A DNA stretch of 64,000 nucleotides from Tamarix chinensis. Lineage: Eukaryota > Streptophyta > Magnoliopsida > Caryophyllales > Tamaricaceae. The number at the start of each line of letters is the position of its first letter. The stretch's first letter is position 1. The translations under genes and the position numbers were made by a program. Where the stretch lies: positions 107,306,422-107,370,421 of the forward strand of contig CM060175.1 of NCBI GenBank assembly GCA_030549775.1, read 5' to 3'. Below, one piece after another: positions 1-12,066 of the stretch. Under the pieces are notes generated by a model. The model was not told the origin of the DNA and ran no database searches. It saw only the letters and a list, made by a program, of their open reading frames with translations.

Positions 1-44
1 TTTTTTATCTAATGTTTTTATATGCAATATATTTAAAAACAAAT

Positions 45-600
45 TAAATGTCTGATATATTATTAATAATCAAATCTAAAGCTTCGGATATCCAATGACT
101 AGATATTCAAAACACCGAATATTAAATATCATATTTTAGTCCTTGGGGATCCCGATAAATAATAATAATAATAATAATAATAAAAGAAGTATATAGTGCT
201 TTTTAATCGTCTTCCTGATGGGCCATGTGCACGTTACATGTACGGGGAAGTAGTTGGGTGGGAATGAGATCGTCGCTCGTTAATGGTTTAATCATAAATG
301 AGAGATCAAAAGCGACGAGTTAAACACATGGCTACCTGGCCGGGTCGGGCCTGCACTGTTTTAATTTATACTAGTATCTGCATATGTAGGACTTAATTTC
401 AGCAATCAGCTGTTTCCTGCAAACTGGCGTATGTGTTGTTGCATGTGCTGCAAATGTGCGATGAAGGGAAGGTCCTCAAGCTTGACATGATCAGTTTAAT
501 ACTGATATTGACTCTTGACCACATAATATAAAACTTTGACAGAATCATAATTTCTTCTCGCTCTCTTTTTGTTTCTCTTTTCTTAAAGATGTATATTTAT
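45..600. repeat. Tandem duplication 1, left copy
   Basis: This AT-rich segment shares several blocks in the same order with 1690-2800. One block reads 'agtgctttttaatcgtc' (about 197 here, about 1868 there), followed by 'tgtacggggaagtagtt'. A second contains 'cctgcaaactggcgta' and a third 'cagtttaatactgatatt'. This copy lacks the two insertions that interrupt the right copy. No coding sequence is recognisable in it. Confidence 0.75.
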
Positions 601-1689
601 AATTATAAATATAATATCATTAAGTATATATTATTATTGTGGTGAATAATTAGTATATTAGTCAGGAACAATTCATTCATAAGTAAAAAATTAGTATATT
701 AATAATGAAAAATTGGCACATTATTAATAAAATAATAGCATATTAATGGTAAAAGACCATTTATAATTACAATAATAATAAAAAAAATTTACCGTTAAAA
801 AAGCAGTTATGTGATAGTAAATTATTAGTTCAATATTGTTGAATATATATATACATATATATATTTGAATTAAAAGTGTAACAATATAGCCATAGATTTC
901 TAGAGAAAGAAATTTATAAATCTTATGGTATAATTTTTTTTAATAATCATAGTTAGAGATAAGAGCTGACATTATGCCGACGACAGCAAATTGCATGTAT
1001 CTTTTATGTACAACCGATATGGGTATTGCCATTCCACACGTTATATTATTGGTCGAGAACAAATGAACGCGATTATATATTATTACCAATATAACATACA
1101 CTTTTATTGAAAAGATATTTGACTTAATAGTTTAATATTAATTTTTAGATACCAAACGTCTCGGGTTTCTATATACATTTCGTTTTTTCTCTAATATTAT
1201 AACATCTTTATAATTATTAATATCCACCATAGTATTCAATACTTACTTTAAGTAGGGTTATTCATGTGATTAAATATTTGATAAACCGATTAAAAAATCA
1301 AATAATTGATATGATGTGTTCTTTTTCAAATAAAATAATCAAATCGATCAAGAAAAAGGCAAATAAATCGGATATTAGATTTGACAAATACAGATAATAT
1401 CTGATATGATAAATTATATACACACATGCATATATATTCTAAAAAAATAATTATCATTAGTAAATTTTACACTTTTAAATTAATTTTTTATTAAATATTT
1501 AAATATTAATAGAGATGTGTAATTATTAAATTAATATAATTTAATTTAATAATTACTATAATATAATTTAATATTTAAATTAAATTATTATATCAAATCA
1601 GTTTAAATTAGATTGGTTTATTAACTACTATAATATAATTTAATATTTAAAATTTTTTATTTGATATTTTTTATATGTGATATATCTAA
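601..1689. other. AT-rich spacer, no gene seen
   Basis: The stretch is very AT-rich and has scattered TA runs. A short phrase 'ctataatataatttaat' occurs twice (about 1555 and 1628). I see no gene or clear transposon end. Confidence 0.6.
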
Positions 1690-1986
1690 TTAAAAGTTTA
1701 AAATATCTAATATATTATTTATGATCAAATTCAAAATTTTAAATATTCTATTATAGGATATTTAAAATATTAAATATTAGATATTTGATCCACGGATATT
1801 CTAGTACCAATAATTCCTTTCAAATAATGATAATAAAAGAAGAAGAAGAAGAAGAAGAAGAAGGAGATAGTGCTTTTTAATCGTCTTACTGATGACCATG
1901 TGCACGTCACATGTACGGGGAAGTAGTTAGGTGGGAACGGGATCGTTGCGCGTTAATGGTTTTATCGTATCTGCACATATATTATA

Positions 1987-2247
1987 AAGGGAAAATTTGT
2001 TTGTAGTATATTTAGGTGAAATTAATTAGTTAAAAATTAAAATGGTTCAAAAATATTTAGTTACAAATATAAAATATAATATACATATAATTACACTAAT
2101 ATATACATCTAATTATATATAAATGTACAGGTAATATTCTCTATATGTACATGTATATTAGAGTAATAAAAAAATTGGACTAAATACTAAATAGATTGTA
2201 CAACTTTAATTATTTTGGTCTAAGTGGACCACCAACTATTTTTCCCT
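1987..2247. mobile_element. Small MITE-like element
   Basis: The element begins 'aagggaaaatttg' and ends 'caactatttttccct', so the ends form a short inverted repeat. It is flanked on both sides by 'attata' (1981-1986 and 2248-2253), which looks like a target duplication. The left copy of the duplication lacks this segment, giving an independent boundary. Its superfamily is not clear to me. Confidence 0.65.
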
Positions 2248-2310
2248 ATTATAAATTTATAATTCCTGCAATAAGTTGTATCCTGCAAACTGGCGTATTT
2301 GTTCGTACAT

Positions 2311-2397
2311 GGGGACGGAAAAAAATACGGGAACGAGTATAAAAATATTAAAAAATAAAATAATAGAAAGTGGTAAAAAATTATAAATATTTATATG

Positions 2398-2443
<46 letters not shown>

Positions 2444-2637
2444 TTTATTAAAATTAAAAAATTAAAATTATTAGCTATCTTAATTAATGTAGACTATTAA
2501 TAAATTTTTAAAAAAATAAATAGACAAATAAAAATTAATCTAATATTTTTATACCAAATTTAATATAAAAATATATATAAAATAAAAAAATTATTTTTGA
2601 AACAAAACAAAAAAGGACGCTTCGTTTTCGTTTCCCC
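2311..2637. mobile_element. Possible MITE with inverted GGGGA ends
   Basis: The left end reads 'ggggacggaaaaaaatac' and the right end 'cgttttcgtttcccc', so the termini are imperfect inverted repeats around a TA-rich core. The segment is absent from the corresponding place in the left copy (after about 440). I do not see a convincing target duplication. Confidence 0.45.
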
Positions 2638-2800
2638 ACTTCACAGGTTTCCTGTGGTGCGATTAATTCCAGCAGTAAGCTCCACATGACCAGTTTAATA
2701 CTGATATTTACTCTTGAGTCTTGACCACCTAATCTAAAACTTAGACCAAATCATAATTTATTCTCTCTCTTTTTCTTTTTTCTTTTTAATGGCTAACAGT

Positions 2801-3159
2801 AGTAAGCGCTCGGAGTAGATCATCTGGGGATATATAATCATATAATCATCCTTTCCGACCTAATCATAATTTCTGGGGCTAACTTAAAGCGAAACTCGCA
2901 TTTGCACTCACCATAGTGGAGGATCTACTTTTCGAGATTCATCGAGTATTATTAACTTATGGGTTGGTGCTCGCCCGTTGAAATTTGGTGAAAATGTTTT
3001 GCAAGTATATATGGACCCATAAACTGTAATCTTGCTCGCTAAAGTATGACACAAGGGCCTAAACTTTTTTACTTGGGAAGATTTTAGTTCCTGAATATTA
3101 TTTTAATTATTTAATAACCTCGATTTTTATATTAGTGAATTAAAGACCTCTACAAATAT
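2801..3159. other. Spacer, nothing recognised
   Basis: Unremarkable AT-rich sequence between the two duplicated blocks. I see no open frame, repeat end or RNA gene. Confidence 0.5.
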
Positions 3160-3742
3160 TTGGATCGAATATAGCTATATACTTAATATATTTTAGCTGA
3201 AAACACCAATGTATTTAAATTTATTAAATATACATAGTTTTATTTTTTTCACTTATATTATATACAAAGACACCACCGCACGGACAGATGTATAGTACCC
3301 CATTTAAATTCCTTTAATTAATTTTGTTAAACAAAAATAATATCATCACTTAATTAAATATATATAAAATTATCCTACAGCTCATTCCATTATTATTATT
3401 ATTATCAATTATTATCGTACATCTGTGACCTATCTATAAAGTGGCCAATAAATATTATCAGTTTTAATAAAATATCATTTTTAGTTTAGATTTTAGTTAC
3501 TATAATACATATGTCTATTTCGTTATTTTATTTAAACGTAACATAAACTTAAATTTAAAGTGAAATATTAATTTAAAAGCATGTAGACATAAATAACAAT
3601 AAAAAGTTTAATCAATGATGAAAACATTGCGTACCCAACAGATAATAGTATATCCAATAATAGATAATTATAGTCCGACTAACTTCAAAAAAATTAAATA
3701 TTATAGTGTGGTAATTTTATGATAAAATTAAATATAATAAAT

Positions 3743-3758
3743 AAATATGTCGTAGTAT
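3743..3758. repeat. LINE target-site duplication, left
   Basis: The 16 bases 'aaatatgtcgtagtat' occur here and again at 5427-5442, directly after the LINE poly-A tract. The last bases supply the 'at' of the apparent start codon at 3757, so that ATG is a junction artefact. Confidence 0.85.
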
Positions 3759-5020
3759 GAAACTGATAAGAACAGATTCCATGGTAAGTTACTCTATTAA
3801 GTTTAATGGTGCACTGCATCCTCCTTTCCAAGCAAGAAGAGGATTGAGACGAGGCGACCCCCTCTCACCTTATCTCTTTGTCTTAGTTATGGAATACCTC
3901 AACCGCTCTGTGCAATCTTTATGGTCAAACCCTTCCTTCTCTCCTCACCCTACATGCAAAACCCTAAAGATTATTAACCTCATGTTCGCGGATGACCTAC
4001 TCTTCTTTCGTAATGGCAAGCAATACTCAGTTACAGCAGTTCTCAACACCTTCATTCATTTCTGCAACATCTCAAGGCTCACCATGAATGCAGCAAAAAG
4101 TAATGTGTATTATGGAGGTGGTTGTTCCCAGCAACTAAAGGATGAGATTTTTTAGTCTTTTCACATACCTGAAGGGGGATTGCCTTTCAAGTACCTAGGA
4201 GTACCCCTTAATGGTAGATATCTTACTAAATAACATTATCATACACTCATTGACAAGTTTACTTCCATATTGAGATCTTGGTAGGCTAATCTACTTAATT
4301 ATGTAAGAAGAATGCAACTAATACAATCTGTTCTCTTTAGCTTACAGACTTATTGGAGTATGGTTTTCCCTCTTCCCGTCCACATCATCACATATATTAA
4401 TGCTCTCTGTTGTAATTTCCTATGGCCAGGGATTTCTAATGCACCAAATCATGCTTTTGTAGCTTGGGAAGTAGTGTGCTTACCTAAAATAGAAGGGGGT
4501 TTAGGCCTTATTAACCTTCTATGGTGGAATAGGGTTGTTATGTATAAACTAATATGGCACTTAACTGCAAAAAAAGACCTATTGTGGATGAAGTGGATCC
4601 ATACATATCATCTCAAATGGAAGAATATATGGGATGTTAGGGTGAAATCTTCTGCTTCATGGATACTCAAGAAACTACTGGGAATCAAGAACTTTGCTTA
4701 GGTGGCTCTCCAACAACCAAACTTGTCACGCATTCTCCGGCATGGAAAGTTTTCTATTTCCACAACTTATGATTTAATTAGACCTTGCCATGACATAATA
4801 CCTTAGTACTCCTTTGTGTGGAATAAACAATCCCTCACGAGGCATTTTTTCATTGTATGACTTACTATTTTGGGTCGAATCCAAACCCGAGATAAACTTC
4901 AAGCTTATGGCATGCAGATTGACATCACTTGTATGCTATGCAATGGTGCAACAAATAGTCATTCTCACCTGTTCTTGGACTGCACCTTTGCTAGGACTGT
5001 TTAGCTCCCTCTACTGAGCA
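3757..5020 (+). pseudogene. LINE reverse transcriptase, C-terminal part (broken)
   Basis: The frame from 3757 encodes the palm region of a LINE reverse transcriptase. It has the motif 'RRGLRRGDPLSPYLFVLVME' and then the catalytic 'FADDLLFF' box, in which the two aspartates bind the metal ions. A stop at about 4153 interrupts it, after which 'LPFKYLGVPL' continues the thumb region. Another stop near 4284 precedes a second open stretch (4312-4701) carrying 'QTYWSMVFPLPVHII'. In a different frame near 4815-5015 lies the zf-RVT segment, with 'CMLCNGATNSHSHLFLDC'. The endonuclease and ORF1 are missing, as expected for a 5' truncation. The apparent start codon is formed by the insertion junction. 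No activity is possible. Confidence 0.92.
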
Positions 5021-5429
5021 AACTATGATGCCAACAACATATTACGCATTGGCAATACATTACTCAATGGGCAATTATAGGAGGATGAGACCCTAAAGTT
5101 AGAAGACAATTCATTTGGGTCTTAGTCGCTGCCACCATATACCATATGTAGAAGGAGAGGAATACAAGAATATTCAGAAATGAATCACAAGCACCTAGCT
5201 CCATTCAAAAATAAATCATAGTAGACTTGGCTGGAAGGATGACCAAATTTCGACACTACAAATCTTTTACTCTATTGATGAAATGTATAGATAATCTAAA
5301 CTAGGAGTATTTTGCTTTGCTTAGTTCTTTTGACTTTGAGCCTTCTCTTTACTCTTGTTTTGAGATCTACTTGTATATCCCTTTGAATTAAGAGATTAAT
5401 AAACTACACACATTTTACCCAAAAAAAAA
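3759..5429 (+). mobile_element. 5'-truncated L1-type LINE insertion
   Basis: This is a plant non-LTR retrotransposon copy, truncated at its 5' end. It starts abruptly inside the reverse transcriptase domain and ends with a short A run (5421-5429). It is bounded by a 16-bp target duplication (3743-3758 and 5427-5442, which slightly overlaps the A run). Truncation, poly-A and a duplication of this size are the hallmarks of target-primed reverse transcription. The homologous place in the sister duplication, near 7905-7925, reads straight through without the element. Several stops and frame changes show it is dead. Confidence 0.92.
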
Positions 5430-7089
5430 TATGTCGTAGTATATACCTAAGCTTCAAAATAAATAAAAAAATTCGTCATAGGTTTCATAGAATAACATAC
5501 ACATTTTAATTTTGTGATAGGTTACTGACGTTACATAATAATTGATAAGAAAAATCACAAAATCAGCCTTATAGTAATTCTATATTTATTTTTTTAATTT
5601 AGTATAATATAATTTATCATTAACACTCTCTATTAGTTAAAAGAACTTAAATTATTGTGGTATGATATGTCCTTTCGTATGATGATTTTTTTTTATACAT
5701 GACATGAGTGAGAAGACTAAAAGAAAGAATATTAGTTTCTTTATTTTTTAAAATTTATATAAAAAATTTATTTTATCATAATAGTAAATATAATACTCAT
5801 ATAGGTCCTTAAAACGCCAAAATAAAAGTTGAGGGAGTCAACTTACCAAAATAAAGGTTAAGGGTATAAAATCCGAATCTGTGGGTCCTCTCCAATTGCA
5901 CTTTTATCCTACATATATAACTTTAATTGAACTAAGTATAATTTTATTTTAGCTACTCCTTGTAATTATTAATATAAATAAAGCATTTACATCATTCTAT
6001 ATATTTTATTAATAATAATAATAATATATTTTTCTTATATATTCATATAAAAAATGATAAAAGTTACTTTTAAATATAAATATAAAAATAATGTTTTAAT
6101 ATTGTAATATAATACAATTTAGAAGAAATTAAGAGTCAAAGTTTGTCACAAAAATAATAAATGCACGATAGGAAGCTTATATTCTAAAACGTAGAAAATA
6201 ATATACAATAACTCATTGCTTAGGGAAATAAAGATAATAAATAAATAAACGTTATCATCCAACAATTTAGAAAAAGATTAAGCGCAATGTAACAACGTCA
6301 ATATATTGTGAAATTTAAATGACCTAGGTCTACCCTAATCAAGATGAGCCGAGGTTCGGTTCGTTTAAAAAATAAATTCAAAAATAAGATGAGTCAAACT
6401 ACACAAAACAAGTCAAATCTACGATTTTTTTCTATCATAAATGACTTTAACTTACGAGCTTTTGTAGCATAAGCGAGTTTGAGCCCAAACTTTTTGTATT
6501 TAAATCCGTCTTGTTTATAAAATTAGCCAATAATTATTGTTCATAATTAATTTATTTATTTAGCTAAATAAATGAGTCAAGTTCAAAAAATTTATGAGTC
6601 GCTTCTCTTTATTTAAAAATCCTAAATACGTTATTCGACATCGGATCATATTAAATAGGCAAAAACTAAGAGAAAAGAACAAACCATCTGTCAGTGTCTT
6701 ATAAGCAAAAATTGATAGTAAGGAAATTTGATAGAGATAAATTAATTTGAATTGGTCTATACTACTTCATTTGACAAGAAGATTGAAGAATCTAGTCATG
6801 GTGGAAACAAAGACACCCCAACACCAACTATCACGTTAACTCCGTTTACTAGAATGAAAAAATCTCATCAATAAAGTCAATAGCTGGTTGATCAATCAAG
6901 CATCGAAATGAGATGAATTTTATTTAAAATTTCTTAACTTTTACGCGTCAAGTAATTGAATGGATATACGAATAGAGATAAAGTATATCGAAATTCACAT
7001 ATATATTTATAATCATTTATTTAATATATATTTATGTTTTATTCTTAATTTTAAAATAAATATAATATTAAAATTACAAATAATAATTT

Positions 7090-9605
7090 GAATTAAATAT
7101 AATTTTATGCAAAATATATTTTAGATGATAACACCAATGTATTTAAATTTATTAAATATATATAATTTTATTTTTCTCATTTATATCATATACAAATATA
7201 CCGTCACACGAACAAACATATAAAGCTGCATTTAAATTTCTTTAATTAATGGTGCTAAAAAAATATTATATTCATTTAATTGAAGACATATAGAATTATC
7301 ATACAATCTATTACGTCATTATCATCGATTATTATTGTACATTTGTGGCCTATCTCTAAAGTGGCCAGTAAATATTATTATATCAAAGTTATCATTAAAT
7401 ATCATTTTCAATTTCGATTTTAGTTATAAGGATACATATATTTATTTTATTATTATTTTTAAACATAACATAAACTTAAATTTAAAGTAAAATATTAATC
7501 ATTTCGTATAAAAAGAAAGTCATTCTATCAATATATACACTTTTTCAAGAACTAAAAAAGTAGTCTTAAAATTATATTTACACCTTTTATTGAAAAATAA
7601 TAAAGCATTTAATAAACATATAATTAAAAAAAGTGAAGGTAAAAATAAAATTATATTTTGACCTTTTTAAAATAAATTTATTTTTTATACAAAAATTTAG
7701 TAACATAATAACTCTATTTAATACAGAGGAAATAATTTAAAAGCATATAGACATAAATAACGATAACAATTGTAATTAATAATGAAAATATTGCATACCC
7801 ATAATATAATAATATATCCAATTATAGATATTTATAGTTTGACTAACTTCAGAAAAATAAAATATCATAGTGAGATACTTTTATGATAAATTAAAATATA
7901 ATAAATAAATATAGCATAGTATATATCTAAGCTTAAAAATAAAAATAATTTTTAGTCATAGGATTGATAGAATAATATACACATTTTACTTTCAAGGTAG
8001 GTTAAAGATGTTCCATAATAATTGATAAGATCAATCACAAAATCATCATTGCAATAATTATATATTTATTTTATTAATTTAGTAAAATATAAATTACTAT
8101 TAACACCCTCTATTAGTTAAAAGAATTTAAATTATTGAGGTATTATATGTTCTTTAGTATGATGATTTTTTATATATATGATATGAGTGAGAAGACTAAA
8201 ATAAAGAATATTAGTTTCTTTATTTTTGAAAATGTATATTAAAACTTTTTTTCTATCATAATACTAAATATAACATTCATATGGGTCATTGAATCACCAA
8301 AATAAAATTTGAGGCAGGCAACTTACCAAAATAAAAGTTTAAGGGTCTAAAATCCGATTCCGTGGGTCCTCCGATAGCACTTTATCCTAATCATGTTTAA
8401 TTGATAGCTATATATAATTTCTACTAAACTAGTATAAATTTATTTTAGCTACTCCTTTTAGTTATTAATATAAATAAAGTCTCTAAAACATTCTATATAT
8501 TTTATGTCTATTAATAATATATTTCATTATATATTGATAAAAAAAATACTATAAAATTATTTTTAAATATAAATATGAAAATAGTGTTTTAATATAATAT
8601 AATTTAGAGAAAAGTAAAAGTAAAAGTTTGTCATGAAAATGGTCAATGCATTGTGGAAAACTCGTATTGTAAAACGGAAAAAATAATATACTAATAATTC
8701 ATGGCTTAGGGAAATAAAGATAAAAAAAATTTAAAACCTTATCATCCAACAATTTAGAAAAAGATTAAGATTAATATAATAATGCTAATATATTTAGGAT
8801 TATAAGTGACTTAAGTCGAGTCCAACAATGACGGACTTAGGTTTATATCATTTAAGAAATAAGCTCACAAGCTTTGATAGTAAATCAGTCGAACTCACTA
8901 ATTATTATACCATAAATAAGTTGAATTCGAAAGATTTTGTACCCTATAAAGCTCGAGTCTAAATTATTTTATATTCGCAATTGACATATTTATAAAACGT
9001 ATCTACAGTTATTATTTGCGATTGATTTGTTTAGTTAAATAAATGAGATGAATTTTTTTAAAAAAAATTGTGACATAACTCTATTCACTTACGACTCTAA
9101 ATATAGTATTATGACCTTGGATCATATTAGATGGGCAAAAAATACATCTTATAAGCACAAATTTATAGTAAGGAAATTAGACAGAGATATATTAATTTGA
9201 ACCGGTCAATACTATTTCATTTGATACGAAGATTGAAGAAGCTAGTCCTGGTGGAAACGACCCAAAGTCACCAGCACCGACTACTACGTTAATTCCGTTT
9301 TCTAGAATGAAAAAATCTCATTAAAAAGGTCATTAGCTGATTGATCAACTAAGGACGAAAATGTGATAGATTTTATTTAAAATTAGATGATTTTTACTGA
9401 TCCGTTATTTAAATAAATATAAAAAAAAGAAAAATAAATAATAATTAAAAATGGATACGGATAGAGATAAGATACATCCGAATTTATATTTATATTTATA
9501 TTAATTTATCCAATACGTAATTATTTCGTACCATTGACTTTAGAATAAATATAATATAATATTAAGATTAAAATTATTATTTGATTTAAATTTAATTATT
9601 TTTAG
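7090..9605. repeat. Tandem duplication 2, right copy (LINE-free)
   Basis: This is the directly adjacent second copy of the 3160-7090 segment. Near 7905-7925 it reads 'aaataaatatagcatagtat' and runs on to 'atatctaagctt', the uninterrupted version of the LINE integration site. It carries its own insertion at about 7500-7736 that the left copy lacks. No gene is visible. Confidence 0.8.
7500..7736. mobile_element. Stowaway-like MITE
   Basis: This segment is present only in the right copy of the duplication. The left copy runs from 'gaaatattaat' straight to 'ttaaaagcatgtag' near 3565. The left end 'atttcgtataaaaagaaag' and the complement of the right end 'ttatttcctctgtatt' resemble degraded Stowaway termini with a TA target. 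It is noncoding. Confidence 0.55.
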
Positions 9606-10250
9606 CTCTTAATTTATTATTTAAATAATATAATGGGTAAATAAATTATACATTAATATCAAATAGATATAAATATAAATATATTAGTAGATATCCGTTT
9701 GAATATAAATTTAAATATATTTTTTTTATCGAATATAAATTTAGATATAAATACACCAGTAGAATTTACATTCCTAGGATAATGGGCAAGAAAGTTACAA
9801 GACGTTTAACTGTTTAAGGAACGTAGTAATACACTGCTTAAATAAAGGTTGCTAGATGTTTAAGAAACGTAGTAATGCACTGATTAAATACTACACGTAC
9901 CTGAGTCTACTGGAACCGATCAAGTAATCAAAGCACACCCACGGCCACGTGAGGTAAGAAGAAGTAACAATGAAGGGGTGGGGGTAAGATTCCTACTTTA
10001 GTATTGCGTTCACACCTACTCCAGCTTCAATTGTGCCTAGATTCTCGCATTCTCTAGCGTTCACACGAGGTGGGGTGGTTGGAAACTTGGAATTGGTCTC
10101 CTTCTCCCGTCAGCTCCGGCTAGGGTCATCGGCTTAGACTTCAGTCTTGGCTTGTCGTAAAGCCGCGGAGCAAAATATTCAAGGATTATTGGTCACGTCA
10201 TTGAATTGTTTTATTTATTAGACTTCATGATATTTTAGATTTATTTTTAT
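9606..10250. other. Spacer with a GC-richer island
   Basis: The stretch is AT-rich up to about 9900, then less so to about 10190. A 'gccacgtgag' G-box-like palindrome lies at about 9945-9954. I found no open frame, RNA gene or transposon end, and the island remains unexplained. Confidence 0.4.
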
Positions 10251-11455
10251 TAGGGTTGTTAATAAGTCGGATCCAATTAAATATCCTTCGGCTCGACTCG
10301 TTTAACTATATAAATAAGGTGAGTCCAAAGCTCGATTTATTTAATTTAATAAATAAGTTGAATTGAAATTTTAACGAATTGAGCCGAACCAAATATAAAA
10401 CTGGCTCAATTCATTTATAGATCTAATTATTATATAATTATACAAAAAAATTTATATAAATGGATATAAATTATCATATGTAAGAATCATTATTACCATA
10501 AAATATCTTAAAAGAGTATACAATACTAAAACTTTAAACTTGGAATTTTTAAAACTAAATTCCAATTCGACTATTAAATTACTACAAAACTTCACTATAT
10601 TCTATGCGTGATACTTTGAGTTGGTTGATGCTTAAGACTCCTTTTAAGTATTGAGTTTTATATTTTGTTTGGTTCAAGATGAATTAACTAATTTAACCCT
10701 TATTTGTCCAAATTCTTTTTATTTTTATTAACTTTTAATTTGGAGAATGATAGGGGTGAAAGAAAAAAAAATTATCTAATTAGACAAAAACACTCTTGTC
10801 ATATTATATATGTTATAGAAGAAATTCCATATATAAATATCATTTGTTTTATTTTTACACTTTATTCGTCTAAATTTAAATATAATTAAAATAATATTAA
10901 CCTTGATTTATTTAAGTAAAATTAATATTATCTAAATAATATTTTAAAATATCTATACTATTTACCTCAATTTTTTTATCTGGATGAATTTTTAATGTTT
11001 ATTTTTATTCCAATTAATCTCGATCCAACCTAACTATTTGTGTATGTTTGGATGAACATTAGTTGTTGTTTGCTATTTTGTTATATTTAAAATATAAAGT
11101 TATTTAAAAAAAATTGTTCAAACCTAAAATACTTATTTAAATATAAAATTAAGAAGTCAATCTGTCGGTAAGGCAGTAAATGAGATGAGCCAGTTTTGTA
11201 TTTGTATCGTTAAAAACTCGGTTCGGCTCGTTCGTTTAGTTAAATAAGCCGAGCCCGAACCTCACTTTTAGGCTTGTTTATTAAACAAGTCGAGCCCAAG
11301 TTCGAAAAAGTTCGGCTCGATTTATTTTTTTGCTTTAGTTCGCGAGTTCGGTTCGGTTCGGCTCGTTAAAAGTTTGGTTTGACTCGTTCGTTTAATTAAA
11401 AAACCGAATTCAAACCTAGAGATATTTGATTCGATTCGACTTATTTACGACCCTA
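10251..11455. mobile_element. hAT-like non-autonomous element (degenerate)
   Basis: The left end 'tagggttgttaataagtcg' and the complement of the right end, 'tagggtcgtaaataagtcg', match at 17 of 19 positions. Both resemble the TAGGG-type termini of plant hAT elements and of the element at 32501-33930. The arms are rich in 'ggctcgttcg' and 'gagccgaac' phrases. I see no 8-bp target duplication, so it may be old or composite. It contains no transposase; the short open frame at 10704-10889 has no recognisable feature. Confidence 0.55.
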
Positions 11456-11857
11456 CCCGTCGGTAATCACCCGAAGCCAAGGAAAGATGGAGACGCCGTT
11501 GGCACCCACATCTGAAGCCAAGGCAAGCCCAGCTAAGCTATATTGTGAAAAAAGTGAAAGGCGTTTATTATTATTAGTTTATTACTGTTACTACTACTAC
11601 ACACACTAACATGAGTCAGGAACAGAGGATAAGGTGCACCAATCAGCAATGCACTTTAACGCCACTCCAAAATTGGCTGGTTTTAATTGGAGTCAACTAT
11701 TATCACCTGCCTCGTGGGACACTGTCCTTTGAAATTTTCCTACGTGGAGTACGTACCTTTTATTGGACTTGACTCCTTCCTCCACTCCCTCTCTCTCTCA
11801 TATTCTTTCTCCCTCCCAGTCCCAGCCCACCCGCACAACCAGACCACCCATCTACTC

Positions 11858-11866
11858 TATATATAA
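11858..11866 (+). promoter_or_regulatory. Probable TATA box of the MGNC gene
   Basis: 'tatatataa' lies in a CT-rich promoter context about 200 bases before the start codon at 12067. ACGT cores occur further upstream ('cctacgtggagtacgtacc', about 11738-11757). The assignment rests on position and sequence only. Confidence 0.55.
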
Positions 11867-12066
11867 CGCCAAAATTTTATTTTGCAATTTCAAAAACATC
11901 AATCGATCGATATCCTTCCTTCTACCTGCTTCAGAAAAAGAAAGCAAGCCAACAGGCAAAATAGACAAACAAATTGTTATATATATATATATATATTATT
12001 ATCCCAATTGTATAACAACACCCAGATCGATCGAGCGCTGAACAAATTATATAAAGTTAGAGACTC

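Larger units (their letters stand above)
1690..2800. repeat. Tandem duplication 1, right copy
   Basis: This is the second copy of the 45-600 segment. It is expanded by two insertions (1987-2247 and about 2311-2637), by a GAA run near 1838-1863 and by a TA run near 2403-2440. The shared blocks keep their order, which supports duplication followed by insertion. No coding sequence is recognisable. Confidence 0.75.
3160..7090. repeat. Tandem duplication 2, left copy (interrupted by a LINE)
   Basis: This copy aligns by eye with 7090-9605 along its whole length once the LINE at 3759-5429 is removed. Shared phrases include 'acaccaatgtatttaaat' (3206 / 7131), 'gtggcctatctctaaagtgg' (slightly varied here), 'atagatat' with the region round the LINE site, and 'agaatgaaaaaatctcat' near 6850 / 9304. 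Around 6330-6650 it contains degenerate 'gagccgaggttcggttcg' sequence like that in the element at 10251-11455. No gene is visible. Confidence 0.8.
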
